Made by a program: the position numbers and the translations under genes
Part shown: piece after piece, positions 17,551 to 25,768 of the stretch
Layout of the letters: every line of letters starts with the position of its first letter
Position numbering within the stretch: the stretch's first letter is position 1
Assembly (NCBI GenBank): GCA_013177825.1
Contig: JABLXX010000002.1
Coordinates: 496,001 to 560,000, forward strand
From: Syntrophaceae bacterium
Lineage (GTDB): Bacteria; Desulfobacterota; Syntrophia; Syntrophales; PHBD01
DNA length: 64,000 nt
Direction of reading: 5' to 3'
The notes under the pieces: model-generated
Told to the model about the DNA's origin: nothing
Database searches by the model: none
What the model saw: the letters and a program-made list of their open reading frames with translations, nothing else

Positions 17551-19167
17551 TCAAAGCTGCGTCGAGGGGAGGGGAGGGGCGGCCGAATAATAGGGGCTGC
17601 TGACTGCAAGTGCTTCCCCTTGCAGGAGGAGGCACTTCTTGCTCTGCTTCTGCTCGTACATCAGCTTGTCTGCCGAGGCGATGAGTTCATCGATGGTGCA
17701 GGGATTGGCAGGATTGTAGTAGGAGCAGCCCACGCTGATGGAGAGTTTGTATTTCCGGTTCTCCTGGCTGTTTTTCATGTCGATCTGGGACTGCAAGCGG
17801 GCGCTGATGATCTCGAAATCCGCTTCCGTTACGTCGACGACGAGGGCGGCGTATTCATCTCCTCCCAGACGGGCAACGATGTCGGAGGTCCTGAACGTCT
17901 CCTTGAATACGGCCGCCGCCTCCATGAGCGCCCTGTCTCCTTCATCATGGCCCAGCGTGTCATTGATCCATTTCAGCCAGTCCAGATCCGCGAAAAGAAG
18001 CAGCATGGCGTTCTTTTCCCGCTCTGCGATCTTCAACTGCTGTCCCGCAAGAGACAGAAATCCCCTTCTGTTGTGCAGGCCCGTGAGCTGATCCGTGATC
18101 GAAAGGGCCATGATCTCAGCCTCCATCTTTTTGTGCTCCGTGAGATCGCGGGCCACGGCCTGAAAGCCTGCCGTCCGGCCGTCTTTGAGGATCACCTGGG
18201 TATTCTGGCCCAGCCAAACCTTGTTCCCTTCCTTGGTTCTCAGGGGATATTCAAAATAGGTATTATGCAGCTTCTTGACGAACTGACGACCGAAAAACCG
18301 GTCGACGGCCTGCCGCTCGTCGGGATGGACAAAGTCCAGGTACTGTTTCCCGACGAGTTCCTTTTCTGTGTATCCCGTAACTGAAAAACCGGCTGGATTC
18401 ACGAAGGTTATATTTCCGGTGCCATCCGTTCGGATGATGATCTCGCTCGCCTGCTCCACCAGGCTTCGGTACCGCTCCTCGCTGTCGCGAAGTGCCTCTT
18501 CCGCCTGTTCGCGCTCGGCGATTTCGTACAGCAAATCCTTGTTCGACTGGGTGATCCTGTGCTGATTCAGGAATGTCTGGAAACGGTACTTTTCGAGCAT
18601 GAACCCCATCACACCGGCAAACACGTACGCAATGACGAGGTTGTTCATGGAGTAATGGACGTTGTAGGAATTGATATCCGGCCTGTGGATCAGGATGGCA
18701 CCCACGAAGATGATAATGGAAAGCATGTAATATCGATACAGAACGATCAGCCGCGAAGGCATGAACGTGGCGATGGCAATGACGAGCATGAAACCCGCGA
18801 TGTAGCTCGGGTCGTCCGCAATCCTCCCCGTAAAGTAGGCGCAGCTGAACAGCATGTAAGCAAGCATCAGATGGAGCAGGCCGAGACCCTTTCCCCTGAT
18901 CCTGTCAAAGAAAGTGGCTGCAAAGACGATCAAGCCGACGGCACTCAGGCCCAGACGGAAATAAAGCAACTCGGGGAATTCGGGATGAAGTTCAGGATCC
19001 AGGAAAAAACCGAAGTGGAGCCAGGAAATCATGGCAAGCAAGGCAAAGGCGCGCTGCATTCCCTTTGCCTGACTATGCAGGTACTCCATGTACTCGTCTT
19101 GATAATGGGATCTTTCGGGATTTTGCGGAACGAACCTTTTCATTTTTTCAATAAACTGTAAAGACAT
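17551..19167 (-). CDS. Membrane-bound PAS-GGDEF diguanylate cyclase
   Basis: A 538-residue signalling protein. About six membrane helices (residues 35-200) form a MASE-like sensor. A PAS domain follows (about 225-350; ITFVNPAGFSVTGYTEKELV), then a GGDEF domain (about 365-525). The active-site motif is GGDEY, a variant of GGDEF that keeps the catalytic acidic residues. An RxxD inhibitory site (RTSD) sits five residues before it, so product feedback by c-di-GMP is likely. No EAL domain is present. It should make c-di-GMP at the inner membrane in response to an unknown cue. Confidence 0.9.
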   Translation of the reverse strand: MSLQFIEKMKRFVPQNPERSHYQDEYMEYLHSQAKGMQRAFALLAMISWLHFGFFLDPELHPEFPELLYFRLGLSAVGLIVFAATFFDRIRGKGLGLLHLMLAYMLFSCAYFTGRIADDPSYIAGFMLVIAIATFMPSRLIVLYRYYMLSIIIFVGAILIHRPDINSYNVHYSMNNLVIAYVFAGVMGFMLEKYRFQTFLNQHRITQSNKDLLYEIAEREQAEEALRDSEERYRSLVEQASEIIIRTDGTGNITFVNPAGFSVTGYTEKELVGKQYLDFVHPDERQAVDRFFGRQFVKKLHNTYFEYPLRTKEGNKVWLGQNTQVILKDGRTAGFQAVARDLTEHKKMEAEIMALSITDQLTGLHNRRGFLSLAGQQLKIAEREKNAMLLLFADLDWLKWINDTLGHDEGDRALMEAAAVFKETFRTSDIVARLGGDEYAALVVDVTEADFEIISARLQSQIDMKNSQENRKYKLSISVGCSYYNPANPCTIDELIASADKLMYEQKQSKKCLLLQGEALAVSSPYYSAAPPLPSTQL

Positions 19168-19405
19168 GGAGCCGGTCCTGTCAGCGATTTCGCATTATTC
19201 CGATCAGCGGGGGAGCATCCATTAGCATATTATATAAAATATGACCAGCCTGGGTTCATGAAGGATACGGGAAACCGGTATGAGGTTCCAGAATCCATGT
19301 TGCGGGAAAGCTGCCTCGTTCGGATTTCTTTGATTGTCCGGCGAAGGAAGGGGTGGCAGAGGGGAAAAGCCCCTATAAATAAGGGAAATTATATTATTCC
19401 TGCCG

Positions 19406-20236
19406 TTATGACTGCTGCATCACGGATTGCCTGAATTCCTCTATGCTTTCATCAAAGCGAATGCCGAAATTCGTTTTAAACACGTCGTCATGGTTGCCGC
19501 CGTTCAAGAGTTCTTTCATGTATGCCAGGAATCTATCCTTGCCGTACTTGTTTACAAGATAATCGACGATGCAGGAAAATTCACAATATATGAATGGAGT
19601 TCTGGGCCTGGCGACAATATTCACCTGATCTTCTTTCTGTGTTTTATAAAATCGGGGCGGCATGAAATCGCCGTTGCGAATATAGGAATATGTCTGCTCT
19701 TTTGAGGGATACCAGGACGTTCCCATCTGATTTGCGCTGTAAACGGCGATGCCTTCGAGCAGCCAGTCCGGATACCGGAAGGCATTCAGGATTCCTGCCT
19801 GCTGGTAAATCAAAGAGTGAGACAATTCGTGCCTCAGGTATATCTCCATGGAAATCAATCCTTCCGATGCTTCTTTCTGAGCCCAGGGCGATACGACGAT
19901 ATCGCCGTTGTAAAAAGCGCAGAACCGGGCTTTTGACAGGGAGCGGTCGGCATATGTCTTCCTGTCGCCGAAAAGAAATATCCTCGGTTTTTTCCTGAAC
20001 TTCAGCGTATGAAAATTCTCCACCATGGGAATGCAGGAATCGATTTCCTGAAATCTGTTGAACATTGCTCCTTTTTCGACATAAACGACCACATGTTGAA
20101 GTTCATGCTTATCAAAACCAAGCGCAATCGGAGAATATGGAAAAAGCTTTCCGAACAGGAGCAGGTAGGCGAGAACGGCAACAACGACGGCGGCAATCAA
20201 GAAAGAGATCAATTTCTTCTTGCTCATGAAGGACAC
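19406..20236 (-). CDS. Membrane-anchored zinc metallopeptidase, MA-like (HELSH)
   Basis: A 276-residue protein with an N-terminal signal anchor (residues about 9-30) and a periplasmic domain. HELSH near residue 136 is an HExxH zinc motif, and WLLEGIAVYSANQ about 25 residues later supplies the third ligand Glu, the arrangement of gluzincins in the peptidase_MA_2 group. The start is either GTG 20236 or ATG 20227; neither has a clear ribosome site. It leads into no operon. Substrate is unknown, but envelope proteins are likely. Confidence 0.75.
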   Translation of the reverse strand: MSFMSKKKLISFLIAAVVVAVLAYLLLFGKLFPYSPIALGFDKHELQHVVVYVEKGAMFNRFQEIDSCIPMVENFHTLKFRKKPRIFLFGDRKTYADRSLSKARFCAFYNGDIVVSPWAQKEASEGLISMEIYLRHELSHSLIYQQAGILNAFRYPDWLLEGIAVYSANQMGTSWYPSKEQTYSYIRNGDFMPPRFYKTQKEDQVNIVARPRTPFIYCEFSCIVDYLVNKYGKDRFLAYMKELLNGGNHDDVFKTNFGIRFDESIEEFRQSVMQQS

Positions 20237-20258
20237 CCATTTAAAGGGGGGTAATCAT

Positions 20259-20298
20259 AAAAGGCAGCCCCTGCAAAGAAAGCAAGGGCTGCCTTTTT
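20259..20298. terminator. Bidirectional intrinsic terminator
   Basis: GGCAGCCC, a 15-base loop and GGGCTGCC, with TTTTT on the plus side and AAAA on the other. It terminates the minus-strand Arg/Asp-rich gene just upstream of the peptidase gene. Confidence 0.8.
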
Positions 20299-20318
20299 CG
20301 CAATTCTATGGGCCCGGA

Positions 20319-21032
20319 TTACCTGCGGCCATCCCTGTCACGGCCCCGGTCATCGTCGCGGTCACGATCCCTGTCATCCTTCTGGGGACCCCTGCCTCTG
20401 CCCCTGCCTCTTCCCCGATCGTCGTCCAGGTCTCTGTCCCGGCGCTCCTGTTTCTTTTTAACCTGCTTCGACTGCGGTCCGGCTTCCTGCGCCTTCGCCG
20501 GCGGTCCCTGGCGATCGTCCCGGTACTGCTGAGGCTGGCCGCGCATCGGCCCCTGTTTCCGGGGCTGCTGCCCCCTCACGCCCCAGTAGTTTTCTCTTTC
20601 CCAATGCTTCCCACGCTGCCATCCGCGCCAGTTTGTTTCCATGTCGCGGTACGGGATGCGGCGCTGGTCCCACTCATGTCCTTTCCAGCGTCGGCTATGA
20701 TAATCGTTTCGCCACCCGGGGGGCACGCGCTTGTAGAAACCCGGTGTGCGCTCATAGTAGGCCCAGCCTCTGTCGTAGTTGCGCGAGCGATACCAGCGCC
20801 CTTCCCACGGACGCCACCACCAGCCGTTGTAGAAGAAGATTTCCTCTCTGACGTCCGGAACGGCATAGACGTACGTTTCCGGTATTACAACCACCTCCGG
20901 CACCGCCGGAAATACGATGGGCGGAGGCAAGGGGATGTTGATGCGGACCTTGACATCGACCTCCGCCATGGCCGGAGACGGCATAAGCATCACCCATGAC
21001 AGAAGCATCAGCACAGCCAGAACCTTTTTCAT
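20319..21032 (-). CDS. Secreted aromatic-rich protein with an Arg/Asp-repeat tail
   Basis: A 237-residue protein with a Sec signal peptide (cleavage after about residue 23, SPAMA). The middle part is dense in Trp/Tyr/Arg (FFYNGWWWRPWEGRWY, YERTPGFYKRVPPGWRNDYH), a type of secreted protein common in deltaproteobacteria. The last 60 residues are low-complexity Arg/Asp/Gly repeats (RDRDRDDDRGRDRDGRR). A good ribosome site (AAAGGAGA) precedes the ATG. The charged tail suggests binding of polyanions, metal or the cell surface, but no function is known. Confidence 0.75.
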   Translation of the reverse strand: MKKVLAVLMLLSWVMLMPSPAMAEVDVKVRINIPLPPPIVFPAVPEVVVIPETYVYAVPDVREEIFFYNGWWWRPWEGRWYRSRNYDRGWAYYERTPGFYKRVPPGWRNDYHSRRWKGHEWDQRRIPYRDMETNWRGWQRGKHWERENYWGVRGQQPRKQGPMRGQPQQYRDDRQGPPAKAQEAGPQSKQVKKKQERRDRDLDDDRGRGRGRGRGPQKDDRDRDRDDDRGRDRDGRR

Positions 21033-21217
21033 CTCGGATTCTCCTTTCTTCCGGAGCCTGCCCCCTGATTCACCTCAAAAACAGCGCGGATCCCGGTTCG
21101 CGGTTCATCTACCCGCCGGGGTTGCCCCGGGGATTCCTTCCCGCCGGCCCTTGTCTGCAGGGGGGCCGGGCTCATTGACCGTCCTGAACGATACTCGGAT
21201 TGACAAATAATTCAACG

Positions 21218-21676
21218 TCATTGACGCGAGCGGGCTTCCCGATACTTCCGATTCGCCGCTTCCTTCGCTTTCAGCCACTCTTCGTGAGCTGCTTTTTGGG
21301 CCAGCTTCAGATTCTCCTTGGCGGCCTTGATTGCATCGAGACTGGCCTGACGGACTTCCCTCGCCTTTTCGGCGGAGGCCGCCTTGGCGGATTTCATATC
21401 CTCTTTGGCTTGTTGAACAGCCTTCCGATAATCCTCCCTGGCCTTTTGAATGTCGTTGTCGAAGGCATTCTTCGCCTGTCTGATCTCTTCAGTGAATGTC
21501 TTTTTCGCGTCAATCGTGGTTTCTTTCTGCGGCTTTGAGGCCGCCGGTTCCGCTGCCGGTGACGCCCAGAGCGGAGTGCCGGACAGAAACATGAAAAGGG
21601 CCGTGATGAGGCCGAGCGCGATCCCGGCCGACATTCCGTTTCCGATCTTGAAACGCCTTATGCCCGAGCAATGCAT
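21218..21676 (-). CDS. Secreted Ala/Lys/Glu-rich helical protein (LEA-like periodicity)
   Basis: A 152-residue protein with a membrane segment or signal (residues about 16-38, ending TPLWASPAAEP). The rest is one long helix of Ala, Lys, Glu and Gln in which residues can be laid out in blocks of 11 (QKAREDYRKAV, QQAKEDMKSAK and so on). That periodicity is typical of group 3 LEA and related proteins, though a plain coiled coil is possible. GGAGGTGAG precedes the ATG at 21676. It sits between two other secreted-protein genes on the same strand. Confidence 0.65.
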   Translation of the reverse strand: MHCSGIRRFKIGNGMSAGIALGLITALFMFLSGTPLWASPAAEPAASKPQKETTIDAKKTFTEEIRQAKNAFDNDIQKAREDYRKAVQQAKEDMKSAKAASAEKAREVRQASLDAIKAAKENLKLAQKAAHEEWLKAKEAANRKYREARSRQ

Positions 21677-21702
21677 GCACTCACCTCCGTTTGTTCGCTC
21701 CG

Positions 21703-22368
21703 TCATTCCAGCCGCAGCGACACTTTGGCCATATAAAACGCCTCTGCCGCAAACGCCTTGTAATCCTTTTCCGACGTGTTCAACTGCACCAGATACAGGA
21801 TGTCTTTCTTCCCCGACGCATAAGCCCGGGTGTCGTCCTTGACCTTGAATCCCGTGATTCGGGACCAGTAGGTCTTGTCCTTTGGAACTTTGTATGTGAT
21901 CAGCATGTCCTTCAACGTCGTCCTCGACAGCTTGTATTCCTTGGATTGCAGAACCCGGAAACTGTGCCCTTTCATCAGGTATGACGTCACGTTGTCGAGG
22001 GCCTGCACATCGGTCCATTCCGCCGGAACGCGCACGGCCGTTATGTAGATGCCGGCCAGGATATCGCTCTTGGGATCGTCCGGAACTTTGAACCGGTGAA
22101 AGGCGCCGATCTCGACGGGGCCTCCGTTCTCGGGCAGTTCGGACGGCTCCTTGATGTTGATGACCTTCCAGTCCTTCGGGAAAATCATCTCGAATCGGAA
22201 AAGCGGATTCTTCCTGTCCTTGAAGGCATGCTTTACGTATCGCTTGGCGACATCCTCCTGCTTCAGGTCGGGAAAATCGAAGGGGATCTTTTTATCTTTC
22301 CCCGCTGCTTCCGCATAGGCGATGGAAAAAATAAAAATAAGCATGATGAATACGGAACATTTTTTCAT
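21703..22368 (-). CDS. Secreted hypothetical protein, 221 residues
   Basis: Has a Sec signal peptide (MKKCSVFIMLIFIFSIAYAEA). The mature domain is alpha/beta with a clear hydrophobic core, including FRFEMIFPKDWKVINIKEP, which resembles the start of PsbP/DUF1795-like folds that bind ligands in the periplasm; this is only a resemblance. GGGAGGAAG precedes the ATG. The following gene starts 26 bases after its stop, so they form one transcription unit. Confidence 0.7.
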   Translation of the reverse strand: MKKCSVFIMLIFIFSIAYAEAAGKDKKIPFDFPDLKQEDVAKRYVKHAFKDRKNPLFRFEMIFPKDWKVINIKEPSELPENGGPVEIGAFHRFKVPDDPKSDILAGIYITAVRVPAEWTDVQALDNVTSYLMKGHSFRVLQSKEYKLSRTTLKDMLITYKVPKDKTYWSRITGFKVKDDTRAYASGKKDILYLVQLNTSEKDYKAFAAEAFYMAKVSLRLE

Positions 22369-22441
22369 TGCTTCCTCCCTTCATTGATCAGACCTGCATT
22401 CGAATTGCCGGGGTATGAAAAAATGAACTGTCCTTTTCAGT

Positions 22442-22555
22442 TCAAGGTTTTCTTTTCGGCTGCTTATCCAGCTTGTCCTGGTTTTTCTGCTTTTGCTTAT
22501 CGGCTTTCTGCTTCTGCCCCTTTTCCTTATCTTTCTTCCCGCCCTTGTCTCCCAT
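22442..22555 (-). CDS. Tiny Lys/Gln-rich protein, 37 residues
   Basis: A 37-residue frame, MGDKGGKKDKEKGQKQKADK onward, ending QPKRKP, preceded by AAAGGAGAG about eight bases before the ATG. Nearly half the residues are Lys. Similar very short Lys-rich proteins are widespread and unassigned. It is likely disordered and nucleic-acid- or ribosome-associated, by composition only. A second protein of this kind lies at 36637-36735. Confidence 0.6.
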   Translation of the reverse strand: MGDKGGKKDKEKGQKQKADKQKQKNQDKLDKQPKRKP

Positions 22556-22733
22556 CACGTCTCTCCTTTCCAAATCAATCCATTAACGTTTTCAGGAAGC
22601 ATGTCTCCGTTGAATCATCCCTGAACAATGAACGCGCCCACGCGGCAGATCCGTTCAAGAAACGCGGAAATGCCATTGTAGCTGGTTAAAATGATTTTTG
22701 TTTGTGCATCCGTATTCGTTACCCTCTCTCTCC

Positions 22734-23168
22734 TTAAGACGAAATCACGAGTACTCTCTGCGGATCGGTCGGATCATATCTGATGTCGATCACGTCGCCC
22801 GCTCGGGGGATGGCCACGCGTGAAACCCATGTCTTCGTCTGAACCTGGAACGAGCTGCCGTATCGGGGTTTTACCATCAGGGTCAGGGCAACCATGGGGT
22901 CGTTGTTCATTGTCAGACCCGTATCGCGAATCTCCAGAACCTCCGCCCTGGCGTCGGTTCCATCGGTCATCCACCTGTCCTTTTCGGGATTGCCTTTCAT
23001 CATGAAGCGGGCGTTCAGGTAAAAGACCAGGAGGGATACCACGACGACACCGAGAACAATCAGGGTATGAGGGATCGGGGGAGGGCCCAGGGGCACAAAG
23101 CTCATGACGAGAACGCCACCGATCATGAGCGCGAACATGACCAGAAACGGCATGAGAAAACGGAACAT
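22734..23168 (-). CDS. Small membrane protein with a beta-rich cytoplasmic or periplasmic domain
   Basis: A 144-residue protein with two membrane helices (residues about 2-22 and 30-50) and a soluble domain with alternating strands (DARAEVLEIRDTGLTMNNDP, VALTLMVKPRYGSSFQVQT, GDVIDIRYDPTDPQRVLV), a layout like that of DUF3592-type or NfeD-like small membrane proteins. CAGGAGGAAC before the ATG at 23168 decides the start over a longer reading. Function unknown. Confidence 0.7.
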   Translation of the reverse strand: MFRFLMPFLVMFALMIGGVLVMSFVPLGPPPIPHTLIVLGVVVVSLLVFYLNARFMMKGNPEKDRWMTDGTDARAEVLEIRDTGLTMNNDPMVALTLMVKPRYGSSFQVQTKTWVSRVAIPRAGDVIDIRYDPTDPQRVLVISS

Positions 23169-23673
23169 GAGTTCCTCCTGACCGATAAAGGATTTCCGGT
23201 GGATGAGCATTCGATCGCCGGACCATGAAGCGTGGGAATTCTCCTCAGGCATCGATGAGACGGATGATATTTCATGGGGGCAGCTCTTGCAATGATACAT
23301 TTCAGGGGTCATGGTTTCGTTTCACGACCTGACTCCGGCAGTCTGCGGCGGCTTTTTGGCAAAGACATAGGCCCGTCGGCTCCGATACTCCACGTCGCGA
23401 CAGGGTTCCCGCTCCGTATGTTCTCCGGCCACGGCATCGTATTGCTTTGCGATTTCATGGACATCATGTCCCATGGGAGTGCATTCCCCAAATCTCTTGA
23501 TTGGCCTTGTGATATCAAATATTTAAGCTCAGATGTCAAGCAACTGTCTCTTTCTCTCTCCCGTTGACTTGTGCTACGTATACCGAACTGAAATCGGGTC
23601 CGCAGAATCCAGAGCGAAAAGGGGATCGTCGTCATCATGGCTATCAGCGGCACTCAGGAAGGTGTCCGGGAAG
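23169..23673. other. Divergent intergenic region, no clear gene
   Basis: This 505-base stretch separates the minus-strand membrane protein gene from the plus-strand Nudix gene and should contain both promoters. Open frames continue through it from both sides, but the added residues look non-native and lack ribosome sites. I found no hairpin or repeat. Confidence 0.4.
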
Positions 23674-24552
23674 ATGAATCCGCCCCGCGACGCGGCAACG
23701 GTGATCATTGTGCGCAACAGCGAACGGGGACAGTCTGAAATCTTCCTGATGCGCAGGCACAGCAATCAGTCCTTCATGGGCGGAGCCTATGTGTTTCCGG
23801 GCGGCCGTCTGGATGAGACGGACTGCGATCCGGCTTTTCATCCCTTCATCGACGGCCTGGCCGTGGGCGATGCGGGCCGGTTTCTTCAGGAGCCGGACCT
23901 TCCCGGGGAAACAGCCCTGGGGCTCTGCGTGGCGGCGATTCGGGAAACCTTCGAGGAGGCGGGCGTGCTGCTTGCCCGCAGCGGTTCCGGGGAGCCTATC
24001 GACTTCGCCGATGCCGGGACGGCGGATCGCTTCATCGCCCATCGGCGGTCGCTCAATGAGCGCAAAACAACGTTCATCGAGCTTGGCCGGCGGGAGAATC
24101 TCCGCTTCTCCATGGACCGGCTGATCCCTTTTTCCCACTGGATCACGCCGGATATCGAATCGAAACGCTTCGACACCCGTTTTTTCCTGGCCTGGCTGCC
24201 CGACGGCCAGGTTCCGGTCCACGACAACCGGGAACTTGTGGAATCGCGGTGGCTTACACCCGAAGAGGCCCTGAGGCTTCACGAGCGGAAGGAGATCCTC
24301 CTCATGCCCCCCACCCTCAAGAGCATGGAGGAGCTGAGCGCGTGCCGGACCGCCGACGAGCTCTTTGCGGCAGCGAAGCAACGGGAGATTTTCACCATAC
24401 TTCCCCAGGCCTTCTCCGAGGACGGCGGTTTCGGCGTCAAGCTGCCCCACGACAGCGAGTACACCATCGCCGGCTACAAGCAGCCCCACCGCCCCGGCGA
24501 ATCGTCGCGAATCGTCGCGCACAACGGCATCTGGAAAACGTTTTGCGTCTGA
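23674..24552 (+). CDS. Nudix hydrolase
   Basis: A 292-residue hydrolase of nucleoside-diphosphate-linked compounds. VFPGGRLDETDCDP opens the Nudix region and RETFEEAGVLLAR closes it; the spacing between the two parts is longer than in a classic Nudix box, as in the NUDT19/RP2-like group, some of which cleave CoA esters. SRWLTPEEALRLH and FTILPQAF follow. The ATG at 23674 with nearby GGAAGGTG is preferred. The neighbour is a dehalogenase-like HAD protein 72 bases downstream. Substrate is unknown. Confidence 0.82.
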   Translation: MNPPRDAATVIIVRNSERGQSEIFLMRRHSNQSFMGGAYVFPGGRLDETDCDPAFHPFIDGLAVGDAGRFLQEPDLPGETALGLCVAAIRETFEEAGVLLARSGSGEPIDFADAGTADRFIAHRRSLNERKTTFIELGRRENLRFSMDRLIPFSHWITPDIESKRFDTRFFLAWLPDGQVPVHDNRELVESRWLTPEEALRLHERKEILLMPPTLKSMEELSACRTADELFAAAKQREIFTILPQAFSEDGGFGVKLPHDSEYTIAGYKQPHRPGESSRIVAHNGIWKTFCV

Positions 24553-24624
24553 CCGCCTTTTTCCTCTGACAGCGATTCCTGAAGAGATGGACGAACAGGC
24601 AAAACCCGAAAGGAGGTTCCTTCC

Positions 24625-25323
24625 ATGTGTCAGCAATCGTTCTTCTATGGTGTCAAAGCGTGCGTCTTCGATGCCTACGGAACCCTGTTCGATTTCAACT
24701 CCGCCGCCGGCAGGCATCGCGAACGCCTCGGCGGCGCTGCCGATCGGGTGTCCGCCCTCTGGAGGACCAAGCAGCTTGAGTACACGTGGCTGCGCAGCCT
24801 GATGGGCAGCCACGCGGATTTCTGGCAGGTCACGCAGGACGCCCTGGATTACGCCCTCGACGCCTGCGGCATTGCCGACCGGGCCTTGAGGGATGCAATC
24901 GTCAATACGTACCTCGAACTGGACTGTTACCCCGACGTCAAGGGGACCCTGAAAGCACTGAAAGACGGGGGATGGAAGCTTGTCATCCTGTCCAACGGGA
25001 CGCCGGACATGCTGTCGGCGGCCGTGAAGAGCAGCGGGCTCACGGATCTCGTCGACTGCCTTCTCTCCGTTGAAGAGGTCGGCATCTACAAGCCAGATCC
25101 GCGGGTCTACGGGCTTGCCGTGGATAGGCTGAGCCTCAAGGCAAGGCAGATCGTTTTCCTCTCTGCAAATTCATGGGATGCGGTGGGGGCGGTGAACGCA
25201 GGCCTGCGGGTGGCCTGGGTCAACCGGTTCGGCCAGCAAAGGGAGCGCCTGCCGTCCCAGCCGGACGTGGAGATCAGTTCCCTTGCCTATCTGCTGCCGC
25301 TGTTGGGGTGCGAGGAAAAATAA
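24625..25323 (+). CDS. Haloacid dehalogenase, type II (HAD family)
   Basis: A 232-residue HAD hydrolase. The nucleophile motif is VFDAYGTLFDFNSA (Asp at residue 15), characteristic of L-2-haloacid dehalogenases because the second Asp of phosphatases is replaced by Tyr. LSNGTPDMLSAAV supplies motif II, and KPDPRVYGLAVDRL and SANSWDAVGAVNAGL supply motifs III and IV of this subgroup. It would hydrolyse short 2-haloacids in the cytoplasm; relaxed substrate is possible. AAAGGAGG precedes the ATG. Confidence 0.88.
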   Translation: MCQQSFFYGVKACVFDAYGTLFDFNSAAGRHRERLGGAADRVSALWRTKQLEYTWLRSLMGSHADFWQVTQDALDYALDACGIADRALRDAIVNTYLELDCYPDVKGTLKALKDGGWKLVILSNGTPDMLSAAVKSSGLTDLVDCLLSVEEVGIYKPDPRVYGLAVDRLSLKARQIVFLSANSWDAVGAVNAGLRVAWVNRFGQQRERLPSQPDVEISSLAYLLPLLGCEEK

Positions 25324-25439
25324 AAAACAGGTCGGGTTTATTTCCCCCGCACCACCTGCGGCCGGCCGGCCCTCCGGGAGAGTCCGTGCCTTGTCATGGG
25401 ATCGCTATGCACGCCCCGTGACGTCCGGGGGTACGCGTA

Positions 25440-25560
25440 GTGGGGAGACGGCATCGAGCCCGGAGACGTGCTCCTCGTTCCCGACCAGGGCGCCTACACG
25501 TACAGCCTGCGCCCGCATTTCATCAAGGCGGCGCCGGCGATGGTTTATCTAAGAGCAAAA
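25440..25560 (+). pseudogene. Remnant of a PLP-dependent decarboxylase C-terminus
   Basis: After a stop codon the frame reads WGDGIEPGDVLLVPDQGAYT and then YSLRPHFIKAAPAM. A GD-x7-GAYT segment near the end is the usual close of fold-type III decarboxylases (ornithine or diaminopimelate decarboxylase type). No start, ribosome site or N-terminal domain precedes it, so it is a fragment. The family call rests on this short motif only. Confidence 0.35.
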
Positions 25561-25687
25561 GGGGACGGATTTGAAATACACTCTTTTTTGCCAAGGCAGC
25601 GAAGAAGGGGCCGAATCCGGTCCGGTCCCGACGGCAAATCCTGAGCGGATTCCGGAACACTCTCAGCCAGGAGAGGTTTACTTTCAT

Positions 25688-25721
25688 AAAAAAATCCGCC
25701 CCAACAAGATGCTGAGGCGGT
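25688..25721 (-). terminator. Intrinsic terminator of the 22-mer repeat protein gene
   Basis: Read on the minus strand, CCGCCTCA, a 10-base loop and TGGGGCGG (one G-T pair) are followed by a T-run of seven. It lies 48 bases past the stop codon of the repeat protein gene. Confidence 0.75.
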
Positions 25722-25768
25722 CGTAAAGAGTAAATCAAGCGATATTAAATACTTGAGCACATTTCACT

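Larger units (their letters stand above)
25324..25768. other. Region with a gene remnant, a REP half-site and a terminator
   Basis: This 445-base gap holds a decarboxylase-like coding remnant (about 25440-25560), an AAAAGGGGACGGATTTGAAAT half-palindrome near 25557, and the minus-strand terminator at 25688-25721. It looks like a site of past insertion or deletion. Confidence 0.5.
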
